Origin: CBDDIP01 sp965279405
Lineage (GTDB): Bacteria; Actinomycetota; Acidimicrobiia; Acidimicrobiales; Ilumatobacteraceae
Length of the DNA stretch: 64,000 nucleotides
Assembly: GCA_965279405.1 (NCBI GenBank)
Contig: OZ257157.1
Coordinates: forward strand, 4,650,001-4,714,000
Direction of reading: 5' to 3'
The translations under genes were made by a program, and so were the position numbers. Shown here in pieces: positions 42,459 to 52,139 of the stretch (its first letter is position 1; each line of letters opens with the position of its first letter). Under the pieces are notes generated by a model, which was not told the DNA's origin, ran no database searches, and was given only the letters and a program-made list of their open reading frames with translations.

Positions 42459-43547
42459 TCACTTCAAGAACGAGGGGACGTCGAAGTCGTCGTCGCCATC
42501 GTCGTCGAGGGGATCCTTGGTGTCCTCGGCGAACAGGTCCTTCAACGTCGACGTCTTCGTCGGCTCGACGGCCTTCAGCGGCGGCTTGCCGGGCCCGTCC
42601 CAACGGTCGAAGCCGGCGGCGATGACGGTGACCTTGACCTCGTCGCCCATCTCGTCGTCGATGACCGTGCCGAAGATGATGTTGGCGTCCTGGTGAGCGA
42701 CAGCGTGGATGATCTCCGCCGCGGCGTTCATCTCGAACAGGCCCATCGCCGACGGACCGGTGATGTTCAGCAGGATGCCGCGTGCGCCGTCGATGGCGGC
42801 CTCGAGCAGCGGGCTGGAGATCGCTGCCTTGGCAGCGGCGACGGCGCGGTTCTCACCGCTGGCCTGGCCGATGCCCATCAACGCCGAGCCGGCGCTGGAC
42901 AGGATCATCTTCACGTCGGCGAAGTCGGTGTTGATCAGGCCGGGCGTGGTGATCAGGTTGGTGATGCCCGACACGCCCTGCAGCAGGACCTCGTCGGCCA
43001 TCTTGAACGCGTTGAGCACGCTCGTCTTCTCGTTGGCCACCGTGAGCAGGCGGTCGTTGGGGATGACGATGAGCGTGTCGACCTTCTCCTTCAGCTTCTG
43101 GACGCCGGCGTCGGCCTGGACCGAACGACGACGACCTTCGAAGCTGAACGGGCGAGTGACCACGCCGATGGTCAGCGCGTTCATGCTGCGGGCCAGCTCG
43201 GCGATGACGGGTGCAGCACCGGTGCCGGTGCCGCCGCCCTCACCGGCGGTGATGAACACCATGTCGGCGCCCTTGATCATCTCTTCGATCTCGTCGCGAT
43301 GGGTCTCGGCCGCGTTGCGACCGACCTCCGGGTCGCTGCCCGCGCCGAGACCGCGAGTGAGGTCGCGGCCGATGTCGAGCTTGACGTCGGCGTCGCTCAT
43401 CAGCAGCGCCTGGGCGTCGGTGTTGACGGCGATGAATTCGACGCCCTTCAGCCCGGCGTCGATCATCCGGTTCACCGCGTTGACGCCGCCGCCGCCGACG
43501 CCGATCACCTTGATGACGGCGAGATAGTTCTGGGGTGCGCCGGCCAT
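42459..43547 (-). CDS. ftsZ: Cell division GTPase FtsZ
   Basis: A 362-residue tubulin homologue that forms the Z ring. Visible are VIGVGGGGVNAVNRMI, the tubulin signature GGGTGTGAAPVIAELAR, FSFEGRRR and NTDFADVKMIL. The C-terminal peptide DDFDVPSFLK is the anchor for SepF. The ATG at 43547 follows GGAGG by 8 bases. A 180-bp gap to ftsQ upstream suggests an own promoter, as is usual. Confidence 0.96.
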   Translation of the reverse strand: MAGAPQNYLAVIKVIGVGGGGVNAVNRMIDAGLKGVEFIAVNTDAQALLMSDADVKLDIGRDLTRGLGAGSDPEVGRNAAETHRDEIEEMIKGADMVFITAGEGGGTGTGAAPVIAELARSMNALTIGVVTRPFSFEGRRRSVQADAGVQKLKEKVDTLIVIPNDRLLTVANEKTSVLNAFKMADEVLLQGVSGITNLITTPGLINTDFADVKMILSSAGSALMGIGQASGENRAVAAAKAAISSPLLEAAIDGARGILLNITGPSAMGLFEMNAAAEIIHAVAHQDANIIFGTVIDDEMGDEVKVTVIAAGFDRWDGPGKPPLKAVEPTKTSTLKDLFAEDTKDPLDDDGDDDFDVPSFLK

Positions 43548-43646
43548 CAGCCGTACCTCCGCATCATGTTGTGAGACAGGCACATCAACTTGAGAGATCG
43601 GCACATCGTTCTGTTGATCATTCGACTTCCTGCACTCTGGGTGCGC

Positions 43647-43670
43647 TGAGCGTAGCGTTTCCGCTGCTCA
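43647..43670 (-). other. Hairpin with GAAA loop in the ftsQ-ftsZ leader
   Basis: On the mRNA strand TGAGC-AGCG-GAAA-CGCT-AC-GCTCA folds into a stem of nine pairs with a two-base bulge and a GNRA-type tetraloop. It lies 100 bp before the ftsZ start, in the only sizeable gap between ftsL and ftsZ. It could mark a transcript 5' region or an attenuator; no U-run follows. Confidence 0.45.
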
Positions 43671-43727
43671 CACACATCTTGGGCCAAGTCTCGCACGTCA
43701 CGACCCCGAATCGGTGGACGGCACCGG

Positions 43728-45062
43728 TCAACCGGATTCGGACATCTCCGACGTGGAGACGTCGATCGGCTCACCGTCGCCCAGGCCGTTGCGCACCTTC
43801 TGCAACAACGTCGCCAGCTTGGCGGGCAGCCCATCGGCCGTACCGAGGCGCACGTGGATGCCCTCGTCGTTGTCGGGCGCGCCCGGCCGGTCGAGGGTGA
43901 TGCTCAGCTCGTTGGTCGACGTGTCGACCCCGACGGACTTGGTGATCGAACGGATCTCGGACGGCAGCGCCTTGACCAGCTGGGCGGCCGAGGCGTACAG
44001 CGATCCGGCGAACTGGCCACGCTCCGTGTCCGGGTTGTCGCCCGTGATGAGCATGTAGTCGACCGGCAGCCCGGCCAGGACGTCGAGGACGCGCCCGTCG
44101 GCGTCGATCACGCGGAACTTGCCGTCGGAGCCGGCGAACGCAGCCACCGGCACCCGCTCGCGCACGTCGATGGTGACGGTGTGCGGGAAGTCGGTGGTCA
44201 CCCGGGCAGCCTCCACCCATGGGCTCGTCTCCAGCTTGCGCTCCAGCGCGCGGGTGTCGACCAGCAACGTGGCGTCACCGCGGACGTCGGACTCCACCTC
44301 GGCGAGCAGCGCCGGGTCGGTGTACACCGCCCCCTGCACGCGGATCTCGGTGACGTCGAACAGCGAGGAGGCGAACACGGCGATGACGCCGACGATGACG
44401 AGCACGATCGCCGCGGCGACGGCGACCCAGATCAACCGTCGACGACCCTCGGCGCGTCGCACCGCGATCCGCCTGGCGCGGACGCGCGGGTCCATGGCCC
44501 CCGACGAACGCGCCGGCAGCTGCTCGATCGAGCCACTCTCGTCGAGGTCGGCGATGACGATCGTGTTGCGCTCGTCGTCGTTGCTGCCGCCATGCGTCGC
44601 CCGCAAGCGCCGCTCGCCCTCCTCGTCGAGGTAGACGGCGTCGGGCAACTCGTCGACCTCGCCACCGCCGATGACGATGGTCGGACGCGCCACGACCGGC
44701 TCGGCGGGTGCCGAACCGACGTGCTGCTCGGGTTCCGGCTCGGGTTCCGGCTCCGGTTGCGGCTCGATGATCACGCCGATCGACAGGTCGACGACATCGT
44801 CGGCGTCGTCGTCGTCGGTGATCTCGTCCTCGCCTGCGTCATCGTCCGGGCTCGCGTCGGCGCGGCGCGCGGCACGCGCGCCGCCGGGCGGTGTGATGCC
44901 GAGCAGCCGATCGATCGAGGGGTCGTCGAAGTCGACGTTGGAGATGTCCCGCTCCGGCTGGTTGAACGCGGCGAGCAGCTCGTCGAGGACGTGCTCGGGC
45001 ACGTGCTCGTTGCCGGTCGGCGCGGCACCGCCGGTCGATGCCGGACGGCCGCGGTCGCTCAC
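43728..45062 (-). CDS. ftsQ: Cell division protein FtsQ (DivIB) with long acidic N-terminal tail
   Basis: A 444-residue divisome protein. A single membrane helix lies at about residues 210-232 (IWVAVAAAIVLVIVGVIAVF). The POTRA domain follows (FDVTEIRVQGAVYTDPALL... LETSPWVEAARVTTDFPHTVTIDVRERVPVA), then the beta domain. The cytoplasmic tail of about 209 residues is much longer than usual and very acidic, with DDDADD and EPQPEPEPEPEPEQ. The GTG start overlaps the murB stop (GTGA). Confidence 0.9.
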   Translation of the reverse strand: MSDRGRPASTGGAAPTGNEHVPEHVLDELLAAFNQPERDISNVDFDDPSIDRLLGITPPGGARAARRADASPDDDAGEDEITDDDDADDVVDLSIGVIIEPQPEPEPEPEPEQHVGSAPAEPVVARPTIVIGGGEVDELPDAVYLDEEGERRLRATHGGSNDDERNTIVIADLDESGSIEQLPARSSGAMDPRVRARRIAVRRAEGRRRLIWVAVAAAIVLVIVGVIAVFASSLFDVTEIRVQGAVYTDPALLAEVESDVRGDATLLVDTRALERKLETSPWVEAARVTTDFPHTVTIDVRERVPVAAFAGSDGKFRVIDADGRVLDVLAGLPVDYMLITGDNPDTERGQFAGSLYASAAQLVKALPSEIRSITKSVGVDTSTNELSITLDRPGAPDNDEGIHVRLGTADGLPAKLATLLQKVRNGLGDGEPIDVSTSEMSESG

Positions 45063-45988
45063 ACCAGCTCCGTCTCGGCGTCGGCGAAGCCGAGCAGGCG
45101 CACCTCGCTGCGCAACAGGAAGCCCGTCTCCGCATGCACGCGAGCGCGGACGAGATCGATCACCGCGCGGACGTCGGTCGCGGTGGCGCCATCGTCGGCC
45201 TGGATGAAGTTGGCGTGCTTCTCGCTGACGTGCGCGCCGCCGATGCGCAGGCCGCGCAGGCCGATGCGATCGATCAGCTCGCCGGCCGACAGCTCACCCG
45301 GGATCGGGTTGACGAACACCGAGCCGGCGTTCTGACCACCGGGCTGGTGCTCGCGCCGCCAGCGCACGATGTCGGCGATCATCGCCTCCGACGTCGCCAC
45401 GTCACCGGGTGCGAGCGCGAGCGCGGCGTCGAGGACCACCTGGTGGTCGCCGAGGCCGGAGCCACGGAATCGGAGGCCGAGGTCGTCGACGGGCACCCGA
45501 CCATGGTGGCCGGAGCGCAGATCGAAGAGGTGGATGTCGCGAACACAGGCCTGCATGTCCGACCCGTGCCCGCCGGCGTTCATGCGCACGGCACCCCCGA
45601 CCGAACCGGGCACGCCGACCGCCCATTCGAACCCGGTGAGCCCGGCGGCGGCGGTGCGACGGGCAACGACCGGAAGTGCCGCGGCACCGCCTGCGATCAC
45701 GGTCGTCCCGTCGACCTCGATCCCGGTCGCCAGTGCCGCCAATGACACGGCGATGCCGTCGAAGCCGTCGTCGGCGACGAGCATGTTCGAGCCACGTCCG
45801 ACGACCACGACGGCGAGGCCGGTGTCGGCGGCGACCTGGCCGATGAGCACGAGGTCGTCGATCGTGCGCGGTGATGCCAGGACGGCGGCCGCGCCCCCGA
45901 CGCGATAGGTGGTCAGCGGGGCGAGCGGCTGATCGGTGCGCGCCAGTTCGGCCAGTCGCCGTGCCGCTTCCGTGGCCGCGGCGCTCAT
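45059..45988 (-). CDS. murB: UDP-N-acetylenolpyruvoylglucosamine reductase
   Basis: A 309-residue FAD enzyme that makes UDP-MurNAc with NADPH. Motifs are TTYRVGGAAAVL, VVGRGSNMLV, GVPGSVGGAVRMNAGGHG, NAGSVFVNP with the catalytic Ser, and SEKHANFI. It is of the type I form. It overlaps murC by ATGA and ftsQ by GTGA. The murC-murB-ftsQ order is the common one. Confidence 0.94.
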   Translation of the reverse strand: MSAAATEAARRLAELARTDQPLAPLTTYRVGGAAAVLASPRTIDDLVLIGQVAADTGLAVVVVGRGSNMLVADDGFDGIAVSLAALATGIEVDGTTVIAGGAAALPVVARRTAAAGLTGFEWAVGVPGSVGGAVRMNAGGHGSDMQACVRDIHLFDLRSGHHGRVPVDDLGLRFRGSGLGDHQVVLDAALALAPGDVATSEAMIADIVRWRREHQPGGQNAGSVFVNPIPGELSAGELIDRIGLRGLRIGGAHVSEKHANFIQADDGATATDVRAVIDLVRARVHAETGFLLRSEVRLLGFADAETELV

Positions 45989-47397
45989 CGTCGGGCCCGC
46001 TCGCGGCGCCGCTCCAGCACCTCGTCGGGCAGGGTGGCGATGTCGCCACAGCCCATCGAGATGCACACGTCGCCGGCGCGCAGCTCACCGGCGAGGTAGT
46101 CGATCAGGTCGCCGCGCTTGGGCAGCCAGACGAGCCGGGTGTCCGGGTGCGCGTCGAGCACGGCGTTGACGACGAGCTTGCCCGTGACGCCTGGGATGGG
46201 CGTGGTGCCGGAGGCGTAGATGTCGGTGAGCACGACGAGGTCGGCCGACGTGAACGCGTCCGCGTACTCGGGCGACATCACTGCCATGCGGTTGAAGCGG
46301 TTCGGTTGGAACACGGCGACGACGCGCTGCCAGCCGTCGTCGCTGTCGCGGGCCGCGGTGAGCACCGCGTCGATCTCGGCGGGGACGTGGGCGTAGTCGT
46401 CGACGAGCGTCGCTCCCCCGTCCGAGCCGCGCACGTCGAAGCGCCGAGCGACGCCGCCGAACTTGCCGAGCGCCCGCGCGGCGACTTCGAACGGCACGCC
46501 GATGGCGAGCGCCATCGTCAGCGCGCCGGTGGCGTTGCGCACGTTGTAGATGCCGCGCAAGGGCAACGCGACCTCCCCGAGCGAGGTGCCGCGACGCAGC
46601 ACCGAGAAGGTGGAGACGCCGTGGTGCCCTCGCACGTCGACGGCGCGGACGTCGCACGACTCACCGGTTCCGTACGTCGTCGCGCCGTGACGCACGGCGA
46701 GGTCGGCGCACACCGGGTCGTCGCCGCACAGCACCTTCGGGCCGTCGATGTGACTGAGGTAGCGATCGAACCCGTCGACGATCCCGGCGAACGAGCCGTA
46801 GTGATCGAGGTGGTCGAGGTCGACGTTGGTGAGCACGGTGCCGTGCAACGGCAGCTCGAGGTGCGTGCCATCGCTCTCGTCGGCTTCGACGACGAACCAC
46901 TCGCCTCCCGTCCACTGCGCACCGGTGCCGATGTCGGTGACGTCGCCGCCGATGACGAACGACGGCCGCCATCCGGCTTCGGCGAGGATGAGCATCAGCA
47001 TCGACGTCGTCGTGGTCTTGCCGTGCGTGCCGGCGACGCCGAGCGACCGCGCCATCGCGCAGATCGAGGCGAGCATCCCGGCCCGGCTGAGGACCGGCAC
47101 GCCGATGGCGCGGGCCTCGTCGAGCTCGATGTTGTTGGCCGGGATGGCCGTCGACGCAGTGACCGCGTCCACGCCATGGACCACCTCGCGTCGGTGCCCG
47201 ACGTTGAGCACGACGTCGGCCGCCCGCAGCCGTTCGAGCACCGGGCGCTCGCGGATGTCGCTGCCGCTGACGTGGTGGCCCATCTCGGCAAGGGCGATCG
47301 CGATGGCGCTCATCCCCGGACCGCCGGCGCCGACGACGTGCAGCCGCTGCGGCGTGTCGAGAGCGAGCGGAGCGAGCGGTGCGGTGGACCCGGTCAC
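45985..47397 (-). CDS. murC: UDP-N-acetylmuramate--L-alanine ligase
   Basis: A 470-residue Mur ligase that adds L-Ala to UDP-MurNAc. Motifs are LHVVGAGGPGMSAIAIALAE, the ATP loop GVAGTHGKTTTTSM, FVVEADESDGTHL, TNVDLDHLDHYG, and VDDYAHVPAEIDAVL. The GTG start lies in a GTGA overlap with the murG stop; the longer in-frame extension upstream lies inside murG and is not used. Confidence 0.94.
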   Translation of the reverse strand: MTGSTAPLAPLALDTPQRLHVVGAGGPGMSAIAIALAEMGHHVSGSDIRERPVLERLRAADVVLNVGHRREVVHGVDAVTASTAIPANNIELDEARAIGVPVLSRAGMLASICAMARSLGVAGTHGKTTTTSMLMLILAEAGWRPSFVIGGDVTDIGTGAQWTGGEWFVVEADESDGTHLELPLHGTVLTNVDLDHLDHYGSFAGIVDGFDRYLSHIDGPKVLCGDDPVCADLAVRHGATTYGTGESCDVRAVDVRGHHGVSTFSVLRRGTSLGEVALPLRGIYNVRNATGALTMALAIGVPFEVAARALGKFGGVARRFDVRGSDGGATLVDDYAHVPAEIDAVLTAARDSDDGWQRVVAVFQPNRFNRMAVMSPEYADAFTSADLVVLTDIYASGTTPIPGVTGKLVVNAVLDAHPDTRLVWLPKRGDLIDYLAGELRAGDVCISMGCGDIATLPDEVLERRRERARR

Positions 47398-48509
47398 GCC
47401 GCAGCCACCCGTTCGATCAGCTGCACCAGCCGTCCGCTGCGATGCACCGCCCCTGCGGCGTGAGCAGCTGCGGCGAGGGATGCCAACCGCGCCGGGTCGG
47501 CGATCAGCGCGTCGACCTCGGTGGCCAACCGATCGACGGTGAGGTCCTGCTGCTCGATGAGCACGCCGGCACCGACGTCGCTGAGCACGCGAGCGTTGTC
47601 GACCTGGTGGTTCTCGGCCGCGCCGGGCCACGGCACGAGGATCGCCGGCACGCCGGCAGCCGAGAGCTCCGCGACCGTGCCGGCACCCGCGCGGGTGATC
47701 ATCAGGTCGGCCGCTGCATACAACTGCACCATGCGCTCCTCGTAGCCGATCACGCGGTACAGGATGCCCGAGTCGCCGTCACGAGCGGGCGCGGCAGCGT
47801 TCAGGAACCGCTCCCCGACCGCGTGGTGGACGGCCACGTCCCTGCGGCCCGACCACCGATCCACCAGCCCGGCGATGACGTCGTTGACCGGCTGCGCGCC
47901 GAGTGAACCGCACGCCACGCCGATGACGAACCGCTCGTCGGGAAGATCGAGGGCGTGACGCGCCGCGGCGCGGTCGGACCGCCGGTCGATCTCGGCGATC
48001 GCTCGACGGATCGGCGCGCCCGTGACCTCGGCACGCGGCAACGGCGTAGCGTCGTAGGCCACCGCGGACGCGACGGCGCCGCGGGCGATGACGCGCGAGA
48101 CGAGACCGGGGCGACGGTCGTAGCCGACCACGACGAGAGGCACGCGTCGAAGCTTGGCAGCGAAGCTCACCGGGAAGCTGGCATACCCGCCGACGTTGAC
48201 GACCACCTTGGGCCGCACCCGTCCGAGCAACCGGAACGCGGCGAACGTCGAGCCGATCAGCTTCGGCACGAACATCAGGTTGCGCCGCGACATGCTGCGC
48301 TGCAGGCCGATCACGTCGAGGAAGGTGTGCGGGTACCCGGTCGGAGGCAGCAGCGAGGTCTCGATGCCGCGCCGGGTGCCGACGTAGTGGATGGAGCTGC
48401 GCGGGTGCCCGGCGTCGACGAGCTGATCGGCGATGGCCAGCGCCGGCAGCACGTGACCGGATGTGCCGCCACCGGTGACGATGGCGAACGCCCGCTCGCG
48501 CGCCGGCAT
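47394..48509 (-). CDS. murG: Lipid II synthase MurG with altered HEQN region
   Basis: A 371-residue GT-B glycosyltransferase adding GlcNAc to lipid I. Present are the N-terminal glycine loop VTGGGTSGHVLPALAIADQL, VGTRRGIETSLLP, VVNVGGYASFPVSF, the UDP-GlcNAc region ITRAGAGTVAELSAAGVPAILVPWP and AAENHQVDNARVL. The segment that normally reads HEQN-x-x-P/A-G reads VGYDRRPGLVSRV, so the conserved His and Glu of that loop are missing. All other features and the context are normal. The ATG overlaps the ftsW stop by one base. Confidence 0.9.
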   Translation of the reverse strand: MPARERAFAIVTGGGTSGHVLPALAIADQLVDAGHPRSSIHYVGTRRGIETSLLPPTGYPHTFLDVIGLQRSMSRRNLMFVPKLIGSTFAAFRLLGRVRPKVVVNVGGYASFPVSFAAKLRRVPLVVVGYDRRPGLVSRVIARGAVASAVAYDATPLPRAEVTGAPIRRAIAEIDRRSDRAAARHALDLPDERFVIGVACGSLGAQPVNDVIAGLVDRWSGRRDVAVHHAVGERFLNAAAPARDGDSGILYRVIGYEERMVQLYAAADLMITRAGAGTVAELSAAGVPAILVPWPGAAENHQVDNARVLSDVGAGVLIEQQDLTVDRLATEVDALIADPARLASLAAAAHAAGAVHRSGRLVQLIERVAAA

Positions 48510-49708
48510 CAGCGAACGTTGCGGGCGACGTTCAGCAGCAACCCGGCGGCGGTCATCGACACGAACAGCGAGCTGCCGCCGGCCGAGAAGAACGGAAGGG
48601 TGAGACCGGTGACCGGCATCATCCCGGTGACGCCGCCGACGTTGATGATCGTCTGCACGACGAGCCACGAGACGATGCCACCGGCGAGCAACGTGGCGAA
48701 CCGATCCGCCGACGCCAGCGCGACCTGCACGCCGGCGTAGGCGAGCACGAGGAACCCGCCGAGCACGCCGACGACGCCGACCAGGCCGAGCTCGTCGGCG
48801 ATGACCGCGAAGATGAAGTCGCTGTGGGCGAGCGGGAGGAACGAGCCGAGCTCGGTGGCGCCGCGACCGACGCCCTGTCCGGTGAGACCGCCCTGTGCCA
48901 TCGCGATCATCGCCTGGTACGTCTGGTAGCTCAGGTGGTCCTTGTGCGCAGCGATGTTCATGAACGCCGTGAAGCGCTGCTGGCGGTACGGCGTGGAGAC
49001 GACGAACGCGCACGCTCCGACGGTGCCGAGGGCACCCGCCAGCCCGAGCGGAGCGAGCGGGGTCCCGGCGATGAACGCCATGACGAAGACGATGGCGGCC
49101 AGCACGATCGCCGAGCCGAGGTCGCCCTGGGCCAGGCACATCGCCGCGCCGAGCATCGCCACGCCGAGCACCGGGTAGAGCGTGCGGCGCAGGTCGGCCA
49201 TGTCGGCGTGCCGGCGCGCCAGGAGGTTGGCGCAGTACAGCACGACCGCCAGCTTCAGGAACTCCGACGGCTGGAACGAGAACGAACCGACGGTGACCCA
49301 TGCGTTGGCGTCGTTGATGTTCTCGCCGAGGCCGGGCACGAACGGCAGCAGCATCAGTCCGTACGCGCCGATGAGCGCAGGCGTGACCAGCCGGCGCCAC
49401 GAGTGGTAGGGCACCTTGTACGCGAAGTAGAGGCCGACGAGACCGAACATGGCCCAGCTGGCCTGACGGTTGAAGATGCGCCACGGCGAGTTGCCGCGGT
49501 GGAACTGATCGATCGACGATGCGGACAGCACCATCACCAGACCGAGCATGACGAAGACGGTGACGATCAGCGCGATCACGTAGAAGGCAGCGGTCGGCGG
49601 CGTGTTCGGCCGCGACGCGTCGCGGCGCGCCGGGTGGCGGCGCACGGCGGCGGCGCGCTCCAGCGCCTCGCGGCGACGATCACCGATGAGCGTGGACGAG
49701 GTGGTCAC
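48509..49708 (-). CDS. ftsW: Septal peptidoglycan polymerase FtsW (SEDS family)
   Basis: A 399-residue polytopic membrane glycosyltransferase. About ten membrane helices are apparent. SEDS signatures include NDANAWVTVGSFSFQPSEFLKLAVVLY, AQGDLGSAIVL, GRGATELGSFLPLAHSDFIFAVIADELGLVG and TGLTLPFFSAGGSSL. It polymerises lipid II together with FtsI. The GTG start gives VTTSSTLIGDRRREAL and overlaps the murD stop (GTGA). Confidence 0.94.
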   Translation of the reverse strand: MTTSSTLIGDRRREALERAAAVRRHPARRDASRPNTPPTAAFYVIALIVTVFVMLGLVMVLSASSIDQFHRGNSPWRIFNRQASWAMFGLVGLYFAYKVPYHSWRRLVTPALIGAYGLMLLPFVPGLGENINDANAWVTVGSFSFQPSEFLKLAVVLYCANLLARRHADMADLRRTLYPVLGVAMLGAAMCLAQGDLGSAIVLAAIVFVMAFIAGTPLAPLGLAGALGTVGACAFVVSTPYRQQRFTAFMNIAAHKDHLSYQTYQAMIAMAQGGLTGQGVGRGATELGSFLPLAHSDFIFAVIADELGLVGVVGVLGGFLVLAYAGVQVALASADRFATLLAGGIVSWLVVQTIINVGGVTGMMPVTGLTLPFFSAGGSSLFVSMTAAGLLLNVARNVR

Positions 49709-51069
49709 GATGCCTCTTTCTGCATGAAGTGGTCGGCCACGAGCCGACGGAAGTCGTCGCCTCGCGCCGGGTAGCCGCCGTCGGGGTACCAGTCGAAGCT
49801 GGCGCACGCCGGTGACAGCAGCACGGTGTCGCCGGGCTCCGCGTACGCGGCGGCCATCTCGACCGCGTCGCCCATCGAGCCGGCAACGGAGACCGGGCAG
49901 TGCGGGGCGAACGCCGCGCTGACCTCGGGCGCGGATTCGCCGAGTGCGACGACCGCCCGGATGCGCGGGTGCTCGCTGGCCAGGCTGGCCAGGTCGAGGC
50001 CCTTGTTGCGGCCACCGGCGAGGAGCACGAGGTGATCGAAGCCGCGGATGGCGGTGAGCGCGGCGTGCGGCGTGGTGGCCTTCGAGTCGTTGTACCAGCG
50101 CGCTCCGTCGAACTCGCCGATCGGCTCGATGCGGTGCGGCGGGTGGCGGAACGTGCGCAGGGCAGCAGCGACCGCCGCGGCGTCGGCGACGCCGGCCTCG
50201 ATGACCAGTGCAGCAGCGGCGAGCGCGTTGGTGATGTCGTGCGGGAGGGCGCGCGTCATGTCGTCCAGCGTGGCGATGACGCCGGTGGGGCCGACCAGTG
50301 AGCGACCTTCGAGGCGGTAGTCGGCACCGGGCGCTCCGAACGTGCGGACCACGCCGTCGAGCGCGCGCAGGTGGCGCATCACGACCGGGTCGAGCGCGAA
50401 GCCGATCGCTGCGTCCGTCAGCCGGCGGTTGCGCCACATCCGCGCCTTGGCTGCCTCGTAGGCCTCCATCGAGGTGTGCCAGTTCTGATGGTCGTCGGCG
50501 AGGTTCAACCACACCGACGCCTCGGCGCGGAAGTGATCGAGCCAGTTCAGCCGGAAGCTGCTGCACTCGACGACGAAGACCTCGGCGTCGCTGTCGAGCG
50601 CGGCGATCAACGGCTCCTCGGTGTTGCCGACGGCAACGGCCCGACGTCCGCCGGCGTCGATCATCGCCGCTGCCATCAGCGTCGTGGTGGTCTTGCCGTC
50701 GGTGCCGGTGATCGCCAGCATCGGGCGCGGGCCGTTCGGGCGCTGCTGCTCCCACTCGTACGCCAGATCGATCTCGGTGCGGATCGCCACGCGGCGAGCG
50801 TTTGCGGCAACGATCACGCGGTGCGTCTCGGGCACGCCGGGCGCCGGGCAGACGATGTCGGCCGCGTCGATGAGCGCATCGAGCTCGTCCCCGGATGGTG
50901 CGGTGATCAGATCGGCGCCGATGGCCGCGGCAGCGGAGCGCTTCGCGTCCGTGACGGTGTCGTCGGCGGCGAGCACCCGAAGTCCGCGCGCGTGGAGCGC
51001 GTTGGCGACAGCGATGCCCGTGATGCCCCAGCCGTAGACGAGCGCGCTCGAGATCGGCGCGTCGCTCAT
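49705..51069 (-). CDS. murD: UDP-N-acetylmuramoylalanine--D-glutamate ligase
   Basis: A 454-residue Mur ligase that adds D-Glu. It has an N-terminal Rossmann part (SALVYGWGITGIAVANALHARG), the ATP loop AITGTDGKTTTTLM, VVECSSFRLNWLDHF, NLADDHQNWH, and WYNDSKATTPHAALTAI. The ATG overlaps the mraY stop by ATGA. Confidence 0.94.
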   Translation of the reverse strand: MSDAPISSALVYGWGITGIAVANALHARGLRVLAADDTVTDAKRSAAAAIGADLITAPSGDELDALIDAADIVCPAPGVPETHRVIVAANARRVAIRTEIDLAYEWEQQRPNGPRPMLAITGTDGKTTTTLMAAAMIDAGGRRAVAVGNTEEPLIAALDSDAEVFVVECSSFRLNWLDHFRAEASVWLNLADDHQNWHTSMEAYEAAKARMWRNRRLTDAAIGFALDPVVMRHLRALDGVVRTFGAPGADYRLEGRSLVGPTGVIATLDDMTRALPHDITNALAAAALVIEAGVADAAAVAAALRTFRHPPHRIEPIGEFDGARWYNDSKATTPHAALTAIRGFDHLVLLAGGRNKGLDLASLASEHPRIRAVVALGESAPEVSAAFAPHCPVSVAGSMGDAVEMAAAYAEPGDTVLLSPACASFDWYPDGGYPARGDDFRRLVADHFMQKEAS

Positions 51070-52139
51070 CGGCCGGTCTCCAGATGGGTGAAGTCACCGA
51101 TGAAGATGGCCAGCGCGACCGCGACGAACACCCCGGCGATCAACCAGAAGCGGATGATCACCGTGGTCTCCGGCCAGCCGACGAGCTCGAAGTGGTGGTG
51201 GATCGGCGACATGCGGAACAGGCGCTTCTTGCGGCCGGAGGCCTTGAACACGACCATCTGCACGGCGACGCTGCCGGCCTCCATCACGTTGATCCCGCAG
51301 ATCAGCGCGAGCAGCAGCATCGTGTTGGTCGTCAGCGCCAGCAGCGCCAGCGCGGCGCCGATGCCGAGCGCGCCGACGTCACCCATGAAGATGCGCGCGG
51401 GCGCGGCGTTGAACCACAGGAACCCGGCGCACGCTCCGGCGAACGCCGACGCCAGGACCGCCATGTCGAGCGGGTTGACCACCTTGCCGTACGCCAGCCG
51501 GTAGGCCTCGATGTCGTGGTAGCGGAACGCCCAGTAGGCGATGACGATGAAGGCGAAGAAGCCGAGCAGTGCCGAGCCGCCCGCGAGGCCGTCGAGCCCG
51601 TCGGTGACGTTGACCGCGTTCGTCGTCGCCCAGATGATCAACCCGGCGAAGATCACGTAGACGACCGTGGGCACGTGCCAGCCGGGCAGGTCGGCGCGGG
51701 TGAGCGAGATGCGCGTGCTGATCCCGGTGCCGACGACGAGCCACCAGGCGATGCCGAACGACAGGGCCAGGGTGATGTAGCTCTTCTTCTTCCAGAAGAT
51801 GCCGCGGTTGTGCTTCTTGTTGACCTTGATCCAGTCGTCGAGGAAGCCCATCGCGGCCATGACGAGGATGCCCGCCCACACGATCAGCGCCTGGGTGGAG
51901 AAGACCATCCCCTGGCGCAGGTGGGCGACGGTCCAGCCGATGGCGGCCGTCGCCACGATGGCCAGCCCGCCCATCGTGGGCGTGCCGGCCTTCGACTGGG
52001 CATGCCAGTCGGGTCCGCGATCTTCCTTGCCGAGGATCGGCTGTCCCTTGCCGCGAGTGCGGAAGAACGTGATCAGGAAGCGGGTGCTGAACAGCGACAG
52101 CATCATGGCGATGCTGCCGGCGATCATCACGGCGATCAC
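51066..52139 (-). CDS. mraY: Phospho-N-acetylmuramoyl-pentapeptide transferase
   Basis: A 357-residue membrane enzyme that makes lipid I from undecaprenyl phosphate. Ten membrane helices are plausible. Conserved sites are GTPTMGGLAI, AMGFLDDWIKV with the Asp pair, NAVNVTDGLDGLAGGSAL, FMGDVGALGIGAALAL and the late SPIHHHFELVGW. The GTG start overlaps the murE stop (GTGA), leaving no room for murF, which normally lies between them. Confidence 0.95.
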   Translation of the reverse strand: MIAVMIAGSIAMMLSLFSTRFLITFFRTRGKGQPILGKEDRGPDWHAQSKAGTPTMGGLAIVATAAIGWTVAHLRQGMVFSTQALIVWAGILVMAAMGFLDDWIKVNKKHNRGIFWKKKSYITLALSFGIAWWLVVGTGISTRISLTRADLPGWHVPTVVYVIFAGLIIWATTNAVNVTDGLDGLAGGSALLGFFAFIVIAYWAFRYHDIEAYRLAYGKVVNPLDMAVLASAFAGACAGFLWFNAAPARIFMGDVGALGIGAALALLALTTNTMLLLALICGINVMEAGSVAVQMVVFKASGRKKRLFRMSPIHHHFELVGWPETTVIIRFWLIAGVFVAVALAIFIGDFTHLETGR

